NCBI GenBank assembly: GCA_013816645.1
Contig: JACDEC010000031.1
Coordinates: 1-10,579 of the forward strand
Source of the DNA: Planctomycetota bacterium
Lineage (GTDB): Bacteria; Planctomycetota; UBA11346
Length of the DNA stretch: 10,579 nt
Reading direction: 5' to 3'
Shown one piece after another: positions 7,412 through 10,579 of this stretch. The translations under genes and the position numbers were made by a program. The stretch's first letter is position 1; each line of letters begins with the position of its first letter. Below the pieces are notes generated by a model. That model made no database searches. It had not been told where the DNA came from and saw only the letters and a program-made list of their open reading frames with translations.

Positions 7412-8266
7412 TCACGCCGCCTGCTCGGCCAGCGCGCGCACCGCGTGGTTCACCGCTTCGATGACATCCTGCGGGGTGCTGGTGCCGGCGGTGATGCCGA
7501 CGTGCTGCTTGCCGATGAACCAGGCGGGGTCGAGATCCTCGGAACGCTCGATGTGGTGGACCTCGATGCCGCGGTCGTGGATCAGTTCGAGCAGCTTGCG
7601 GGTGTTGGCGCTGTTGCGTCCACCGATGACGATGCCGAGGTCGATGTCCTGGGTGAGCAGATCCTGGATGGCCTGCTGGCGTTCCTTGACCGGCTGGCAG
7701 ATCGTGTCGACGAAGCGTACTTCGCTGACCCAGGGCAGGGCGCGGATCGCCTGGACCAGGCGCTGCACCTGCTCGAGCCGGTTGGTGGTCTGGCTGACCA
7801 CGCCGATGCGCGGATGGCCGCGCAGGACCTCGAGATCGTTGAGGTCGTAGACCACCGCCGCCTCGCGCAGGTTGCCCACCACACCGCGGACTTCGACGTG
7901 CTCGGACTGGCCGATGACGACGGGGAAGTAGCCCTCGCGTTCCAGGAAGCGGGCCAGCTTGTGCAGGCGGATGACCAGCGGGCAGGTCGCGTCGAACACC
8001 GTGAAGCCTTTGGCCTCGAGATCGCGCTTGGTGGTGTCGGCGGCGCCGTGAGCAGTGATCATCACCGCGTCGGTGGTGATGGTGTCGATCTGGTCGCGCT
8101 CGACGATGCGCACGCCGTTGGCGCGCAGGCGCTCGGTAACCTGGGGGTTGTGGACCAGTTGGCCGACCACGGTCAAGCGGTCGCGGAAGCGTGGCTCCAG
8201 GGCGAGGTCGATCGCGTCCTGAACGCCGAAGCACGTGCCCATGGCCTGGGCGAGGGTGATGCGCAC
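7412..8266 (-). CDS. ispH: 4-hydroxy-3-methylbut-2-enyl diphosphate reductase
   Basis: IspH (LytB) catalyses the last MEP-pathway step, the two-electron reduction of HMBPP to IPP and DMAPP, using an iron-sulfur cluster in the cytoplasm. The 284-residue length is normal. The three cluster cysteines are Cys12 (GTCFGV), Cys95 (DATCPLV) and Cys190 (VDTICQPVKERQ). Substrate-binding residues fit the family: His39 (VHNPQV), His73 (AHGA), His123 and Glu125 (SEHVEVRG, where many homologues have HPE), QTT at 159-161, Ser219 and Asn221 (GGRNSANT) and Ser263 (TAGTSTP). The start is GTG 8266, with GGAG ten bases upstream (8277-8280 on +). It leads the ispH-scpA(-tRNA) unit. Its leader contains a 15-bp tandem repeat, and the 6S RNA gene ends about 86 bases upstream. 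Confidence 0.97.
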   Translation of the reverse strand: MRITLAQAMGTCFGVQDAIDLALEPRFRDRLTVVGQLVHNPQVTERLRANGVRIVERDQIDTITTDAVMITAHGAADTTKRDLEAKGFTVFDATCPLVIRLHKLARFLEREGYFPVVIGQSEHVEVRGVVGNLREAAVVYDLNDLEVLRGHPRIGVVSQTTNRLEQVQRLVQAIRALPWVSEVRFVDTICQPVKERQQAIQDLLTQDIDLGIVIGGRNSANTRKLLELIHDRGIEVHHIERSEDLDPAWFIGKQHVGITAGTSTPQDVIEAVNHAVRALAEQAA

Positions 8267-8280
8267 GTCGGTTCGGCTCC

Positions 8281-8310
8281 ACAGTCTACAAACGGACAGT
8301 CTAAAAACGG
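8281..8310. repeat. Two tandem copies of a 15-bp repeat in the ispH leader/promoter region
   Basis: ACAGTCTACAAACGG (8281-8295) is followed directly by ACAGTCTAAAAACGG (8296-8310), 14 of 15 identical; a partial third unit, CCCGAAAAACGG, follows to 8322. On the - strand each copy contains TAGACT, which resembles a -10 box (4 of 6 bases), so the pair could be duplicated promoter elements for ispH, or a binding site. No good -35 box is seen. It ends just before the ispH ribosome site. Confidence 0.6.
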
Positions 8311-8329
8311 CCCGAAAAACGGCCAGGCA

Positions 8330-8345
8330 CCCGCCGTGTGGCGGG
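8330..8345. other. GC-rich hairpin between the 6S RNA terminator and ispH
   Basis: CCCGCC (8330-8335) and GGCGGG (8340-8345) form a perfect 6-bp stem with a 4-base loop. On the - strand a run of five Ts follows ten bases later. It may be a back-up terminator or part of the ispH 5' leader; the sequence does not decide. Confidence 0.4.
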
Positions 8346-8352
8346 CGCCCGG

Positions 8353-8387
8353 AAAAAATGCCTCCGCTTATGCCGTATCAAGCAGGC
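8353..8387 (-). terminator. Rho-independent terminator of the 6S RNA gene
   Basis: On the - strand, GCCTGCTT (8387-8380) pairs with AAGC-GG-AGGC (8369-8360, two-base bulge) around a 10-base loop, followed by A and then T6 (8358-8353). It is the best intrinsic terminator in the window and isolates the RNA gene from ispH downstream. Confidence 0.8.
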
Positions 8388-8508
8388 GTCCCTGAACCGG
8401 TAGTTCAGGTGGGAGCCTCCCCCTCTGGGCATGGCCCATCGGGGCGGTTGGCTCCCATATAGTGCGAAAGGCCAGGGGACAGCGGCCAGACCTCGAACAC
8501 AGCAGGGG
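8353..8508 (-). ncRNA. ssrS: 6S RNA
   Basis: 6S RNA binds the housekeeping RNA polymerase holoenzyme by mimicking an open promoter. On the - strand, CTGTCCCCTGGCC matches the 5' bubble side of E. coli 6S (CAGTCCCCTGAGCC). ACCTGAAC-TACCG-GTTCAGGGACGCCTGC matches the 3' side (ACCTTGAAC-CAAGG-GTTCAAGGG...GCCTGC). The fold agrees: a closing stem (8388-8394 with 8473-8480, one bulge); a 3'-bubble hairpin with a perfect 7-bp stem (8391-8397 with 8403-8409) that competes with it, as in other 6S RNAs; and a perfect 8-bp distal stem (8410-8417 with 8450-8457) capped by further GC pairs. It ends in a terminator with six Ts. The 5' end is estimated from a weak promoter and is uncertain by 10-25 bases. 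An ispH leader is the main alternative, but the motif match favours 6S. Confidence 0.83.
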
Positions 8509-8515
8509 CACCGGC

Positions 8516-8544
8516 ATGCTAGCGGGCCGCGGGGGCGCCGCCAG
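8516..8544 (-). promoter_or_regulatory. Weak candidate promoter for the 6S RNA gene
   Basis: On the - strand, CTGGCG (8544-8539) and TAGCAT (8521-8516) are 17 bases apart, placing a start near 8508, just before the 6S 5' region. Matches to TTGACA (3 of 6) and TATAAT (4 of 6) are poor, so this is a positional guess. Confidence 0.3.
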
Positions 8545-8558
8545 GGTTTGCGACCCCC
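8531..8558. other. GC-rich hairpin downstream of the - strand response regulator
   Basis: GGGGGCGC (8531-8538) pairs with GCG-A-CCCCC (8550-8558), one bulged base. It lies 65-92 bases past the regulator stop on the - strand and lacks a T run. It may stop read-through into the 6S gene, or it may simply be GC-rich sequence; it overlaps the candidate 6S promoter. Confidence 0.3.
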
Positions 8559-8622
8559 GCATTGCGCGCTGCGAAGCGGTACGTCGATCGTTCGGTGTGG
8601 ACCTCGCCCGGCCGGAAGTCGT

Positions 8623-9060
8623 TCAGCGGGATTGGGCCTTGAGGCGAGACGACGCCTGCTTGAGCAGCGGCCGCAGACCTTCCACCAGAGTTACGAGATC
8701 GTCGTACTCGGCAGGCTTGCGCAGAAATCCATCGACGCCCAGGGCGAGGCAGGATTCGCGAACGATCTCGTCCTGATTGCCGGTCATGACCACCACGGGA
8801 ACATACCGCATCGCCGGGTTGGTGCGCAGGAAGCCGAGCAGCGCCCGTCCGTCAAGCTTGGGCATGCCGATGTCGAGGATCACCAGGTCAGGAGTCCCCG
8901 CTCCGGGACGGCGCGAGCACAGGCGCGCGATGCCCTCGTCGCCGTTGTTGGCCACGTCGAAACGCGCGCTGACGCTGGCCTCAGCGAATGCCGCCTGCAG
9001 CAACTGGACATCGTGCGGGCTATCATCGATCACCAGGATCAATGGGACGGTGTTGACCAT
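8623..9060 (-). CDS. Stand-alone response regulator, Rcp1-type receiver domain
   Basis: A 145-residue protein consisting of a single CheY-like receiver with no output domain. It has acidic Asp12-Asp13 (LVIDDSPHDVQ), phospho-acceptor Asp63 (LVILDIGMPKLDG), switch Thr93 (VVVMTGN) and Lys115 (FLRKPAEYDDL). The N-x-DE-G pattern after beta-2 and the LDIGMP loop place it with the Rcp1/BphR-like small regulators that take phosphate from phytochrome-type histidine kinases. Start ATG 9060 has AGAGG nine bases upstream on the - strand. A near-consensus promoter lies about 285 bases upstream, and three 13-bp tandem repeats lie in its leader. No kinase gene adjoins it; the only histidine kinase in the window is the phytochrome at 278-2788. 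Confidence 0.93.
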   Translation of the reverse strand: MVNTVPLILVIDDSPHDVQLLQAAFAEASVSARFDVANNGDEGIARLCSRRPGAGTPDLVILDIGMPKLDGRALLGFLRTNPAMRYVPVVVMTGNQDEIVRESCLALGVDGFLRKPAEYDDLVTLVEGLRPLLKQASSRLKAQSR

Positions 9061-9113
9061 GCCTGCGAGCCTCTGGACGGCGTTCCCGGTCGCCAGGGAG
9101 GCGGCCCAACTCT

Positions 9114-9152
9114 CTACAGGTTCACCCTACAGGTTCACCCTACAGGTTCACA
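9114..9152. repeat. Three tandem copies of a 13-bp repeat upstream of the - strand response regulator
   Basis: CTACAGGTTCACC occurs at 9114-9126 and 9127-9139, and again at 9140-9152 with only the last base changed. On the - strand each unit reads GGTGAACCTGTAG. The array lies 54-92 bases upstream of the regulator start and directly after the stop of the small candidate ORF at 9148-9345 (its first bases overlap that stop). It is too short for CRISPR. It could be a regulator-binding array or a slippage duplication. Confidence 0.9.
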
Positions 9153-9345
9153 GGGCGTCGATCCACACCGATGGATAATAGCTGCGATGCGGAGTCATGG
9201 CCTCGGCGACGCCCCAGCCGATCACCGAGGGGTCGGATTGGCTGTTGGAGAACTCGTACACCCGACGCATGCGTCGGAAGTCCAACAGGCCGTAGCGATC
9301 GGTCGCAAACGGCAGCCGGGGCCGAAGGGAGGGCGCGGAATCCAC
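9148..9345 (-). CDS. Possible small protein, hypothetical, perhaps from a leaderless GTG start
   Basis: A 65-residue frame starts at GTG 9345 and ends at TGA 9150-9148, just upstream of the 13-bp repeats and of the response regulator. The GTG lies five bases after the -10 box of the promoter at 9351-9380, close to the expected transcription start, so translation would be leaderless. Codons are G/C-rich at position three and the peptide looks protein-like (LPFATDRYGLLDFRRMRRVYEF and ending SYYPSVWIDAL), but I recognise no family. The frame is open upstream to 9570, but codon use there is poor (several AGG) and it lies antisense to another regulator gene. An internal ATG would give 40 residues. 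It may instead be untranslated leader, or a remnant. Confidence 0.35.
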   Translation of the reverse strand: MDSAPSLRPRLPFATDRYGLLDFRRMRRVYEFSNSQSDPSVIGWGVAEAMTPHRSYYPSVWIDAL

Positions 9346-9350
9346 GGTGG

Positions 9351-9380
9351 AGTATACCGCGGAGAGTCGAGCGCTGTCAA
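9351..9380 (-). promoter_or_regulatory. Near-consensus sigma70-type promoter for the - strand response regulator
   Basis: On the - strand, a perfect TTGACA -35 box (9380-9375) is followed after 18 bases by TATACT (9356-9351), five of six bases of the consensus -10. The start would fall near 9345-9344. In such GC-rich sequence this match is striking. It would transcribe the candidate small ORF and the response regulator ending at 8623. Confidence 0.7.
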
Positions 9381-9472
9381 ACCGCCCACGGACCACGGTC
9401 CCGTGGAGGGCATTGTACAGGCTGAGTCGGTTGCATCGCCTGCACCGTTCGTTCCTCCTAAGACGGCGCCCC

Positions 9473-9898
9473 ATGAAACGCGTGCTCCTGATCGACGACA
9501 ATGCGGCGGACCTCGAACTCATGGGCCAGGCCCTGGCTGAGATCCGCATCCCGGCCAAGGTCCAGACCACGAACGGCGCGGCTCAGGCGTTCGCCCTCCT
9601 GCGCGGCTGCACGCACGACGCCCTGCCCGCGCTGATCGTGCTCGATCTGCGCATGCCGGTGGTCGATGGCATGCAGACCCTGCGCATGCTCAAACAGGAC
9701 GCGGAACTGAGCGCCATTCCGGTGGTGATGTTCAGCTCGTCGATTCGCCCGGCCGAACGGGCGCAGTGCCTGCAACTCGGGGCCATCGCCTATCGAGTGA
9801 AGCCATCGGTCTGGCCGGAATACATCGAGCACGCCCGGGCGATGGCCCGGTACCTCGAAGGTGGCTGCCACTTCGCGCCGGCTGGCGTTACTGGTTGA
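9473..9898 (+). CDS. Stand-alone response regulator, Rcp1-type receiver domain
   Basis: A 141-residue single receiver domain. Acidic Asp8-Asp9 (VLLIDDNAADLELM), phospho-acceptor Asp58 (LIVLDLRMPVVDG), switch residue Ser88 (VVMFSSS) and Lys110 (YRVKPS) are all present, so it should be phosphorylatable. There is no DNA-binding or enzymatic output domain. I start at ATG 9473, because MKRVLLIDDN is the usual beginning of the fold; an in-frame ATG at 9347 would add 42 residues unlike the family. No Shine-Dalgarno precedes it; the upstream CCTCCTA is its complement. It is a close paralogue of the next gene (LLI-DN-AD, LDLRMPV-DG, AIPVV) and lies 108 bases before it on the same strand. Likely role: phosphate acceptor or relay for a histidine kinase encoded elsewhere, possibly the phytochrome in this window. 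Confidence 0.92.
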   Translation: MKRVLLIDDNAADLELMGQALAEIRIPAKVQTTNGAAQAFALLRGCTHDALPALIVLDLRMPVVDGMQTLRMLKQDAELSAIPVVMFSSSIRPAERAQCLQLGAIAYRVKPSVWPEYIEHARAMARYLEGGCHFAPAGVTG

Positions 9899-9903
9899 AA
9901 CGT

Positions 9904-9923
9904 CACCGCGAGACCTGGCGGTG
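9904..9923. other. Inverted repeat just after the first + strand response regulator
   Basis: CACCGC (9904-9909) and GCGGTG (9918-9923) form a perfect 6-bp stem around 8 bases, starting five bases past the stop. It has no T run, so it is at best a weak terminator or an RNA end-stabilising structure. A second perfect hairpin, GGAAAC/GTTTCC (9930-9935 and 9939-9944), follows in the same gap. Confidence 0.35.
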
Positions 9924-10006
9924 TCGTGCGGAAACACCGTTTCCTACGCCAACTTCATCATCGCTCGAGCTTGCGGAACCGGATCATCCACATACATCAT
10001 GGCAAC

Positions 10007-10435
10007 ATGAGCGCGATGAAGCAGATCCTGCTGATCGAGGACAATCCCGCTGATGTCGGCCTGATGCGCGAGGCGATGCGCGAAGCCGGGCTCGAGGTCG
10101 TCCTGCACGCCGCCGAGAACGCTCCCCAGGCTTTCATGTTCCTGCGCAACAAGCTCGCCATCGACTTGCCCGACGTGATCATCCTCGACCTGCGCATGCC
10201 GGTGATCGACGGACTCGCCACTTTGAAGATCCTCAAGGCCAATGCTCCGATCGATGCCATCCCGGTGGTCATCCTCACCTCGTCGCGCACGACGCTCGAT
10301 CGCACCACGTGCCTGCGCGCGGGCGCAGCCTGCTTCACCTCGAAGCCGATGACCATCGATGGGTATGTCGGCCTCGCCAATGCGCTCGCCCAGCGGCTGC
10401 GCAGCGGCTTCGCCGCCTGCCCAAGCGACGACTAA
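10007..10435 (+). CDS. Stand-alone response regulator, Rcp1-type receiver domain
   Basis: A 142-residue single receiver domain. Acidic Glu11-Asp12 (LLIEDNPADVGLM), phospho-acceptor Asp61 (VIILDLRMPVIDG), switch Thr91 (VVILTSSRTTLD) and Lys113 (FTSKPMTIDGY) are conserved. There is no output domain. I start at ATG 10007; ATG 10016 is equally possible, and neither has a clear Shine-Dalgarno. An ATG at 9926 would add 27 residues unlike the family. It is paralogous to the regulator at 9473-9898 and may share its transcript, although two small hairpins lie in the 108-base gap. The AENAPQAFMFLR stretch and the LDLRMPV loop are typical of Rcp1-like regulators paired with phytochrome and related sensor kinases. 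It ends at TAA 10433-10435. Confidence 0.92.
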   Translation: MSAMKQILLIEDNPADVGLMREAMREAGLEVVLHAAENAPQAFMFLRNKLAIDLPDVIILDLRMPVIDGLATLKILKANAPIDAIPVVILTSSRTTLDRTTCLRAGAACFTSKPMTIDGYVGLANALAQRLRSGFAACPSDD

Positions 10436-10477
10436 AGCGACGACAATCCGTTCACTCGCCCGGCTCCCAAGCGTTCA

Positions 10478-10495
10478 GGCTGACGGGTTCCAGCC
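10478..10495. terminator. Weak hairpin after the last response regulator
   Basis: GGCTG (10478-10482) and CAGCC (10491-10495) form a 5-bp stem with an 8-base loop about 43 bases past the stop, with no T run. It is a possible weak terminator only. Confidence 0.25.
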
Positions 10496-10559
10496 TTCAC
10501 TCGGGCTGCGCCTGCGCATCGTCTTGCTGTGAACGCGGGACAGGTCGAAGCGAGAATAG

Positions 10560-10577
10560 CCACCATCCTGATGGTGG
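10560..10577. repeat. Perfect inverted repeat at the right edge
   Basis: CCACCAT (10560-10566) and ATGGTGG (10571-10577) flank CCTG. It is cut by the window end. It could be an operator or a hairpin near the next gene; the right arm contains an ATG that might be a start codon, but nothing further can be read. Confidence 0.4.
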
Positions 10578-10579
10578 AA

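Noticed and set aside
6454..7464. + strand open frame of 336 codons opposite scpA
   Set aside because: Antisense shadow; the ScpA motifs on the - strand are unmistakable.
7445..8395. + strand open frame of 316 codons opposite ispH
   Set aside because: Mirror of ispH codon structure; all catalytic motifs are on the - strand.
8353..8508. Riboswitch or attenuator controlling ispH
   Set aside because: The terminator upstream of ispH fits an attenuator, but the bubble motifs and 3' hairpin match 6S RNA and no known ligand-binding core was seen. Not fully excluded.
9114..9152. CRISPR array
   Set aside because: Units are 13 bp, directly adjacent with no spacers, and no cas genes are present.
8431..9540. 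Long + strand open frame (369 codons) across the 6S RNA and opposite the - strand response regulator
   Set aside because: It is antisense to a complete receiver-domain gene and a structured RNA, shows no recognisable domain, and is explained by low stop frequency in GC-rich DNA.
9472..9570. - strand start (ATG 9474) for a longer version of the small ORF
   Set aside because: It lies back to back with the start of the + strand regulator, its first codons are AGG-rich, and the good promoter lies inside it, so a start near 9345 is preferred.
1..10579. Mobile element, integrase or attachment site near the tRNA
   Set aside because: No transposase or integrase coding, no terminal inverted repeats, and no duplicate of the tRNA 3' end seen in the window.

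Overview
This is a high-GC bacterial window. The lineage cannot be fixed from sequence alone. The transmembrane Hanks-type kinase, with a DWG (not DFG) metal-binding motif, a ConA-like sensor region and degenerate TPR repeats, recalls the large kinases of Planctomycetota and related PVC-type bacteria; this is an inference. Many starts are GTG and clear Shine-Dalgarno sequences are scarce.

Left part, + strand (1-5995), photosensory/kinase operon. The window opens inside the C-terminal end of a probable biliverdin-producing heme oxygenase. Its TGA overlaps the ATG of a full bacteriophytochrome histidine kinase (PAS-GAF-PHY-HisKA-HATPase). The phytochrome carries an unusual C-terminal tail of about 85 residues, whose stop in turn overlaps the start region of a serine/threonine protein kinase gene. 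The kinase reading frame is interrupted near 4903-4912: a +1 shift is needed to join the kinase/sensor half to a second half made of TPR-like repeats. The pigment-making enzyme, the light sensor and a membrane Ser/Thr kinase therefore look co-transcribed and translationally coupled.

Middle, - strand (6080-8508), housekeeping genes. In transcription order they are a 6S RNA gene with its own terminator, ispH (last step of the MEP isoprenoid pathway), scpA (condensin kleisin) and a tRNA with a CAT anticodon. A strong hairpin follows the tRNA. The 356-base stretch between ispH and the next gene (8267-8622) is not empty: it holds the 6S RNA, its terminator, a 15-bp tandem repeat in the ispH leader and GC-rich hairpins.

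Right part (8623-10435), three stand-alone receiver-domain response regulators of the Rcp1 type, one on - and two on +. None has an adjacent histidine kinase. The phytochrome in the same window has the HDLQEPLR-type H-box seen in kinases that use such regulators, so one or more may be its output; this is a hypothesis. The 412-base stretch at 9061-9472 holds a near-consensus sigma70-type promoter (-), a possible leaderless small ORF (-) and three tandem copies of a 13-bp repeat upstream of the first regulator. The last 144 bases (10436-10579) contain only weak inverted repeats and no gene I can support.
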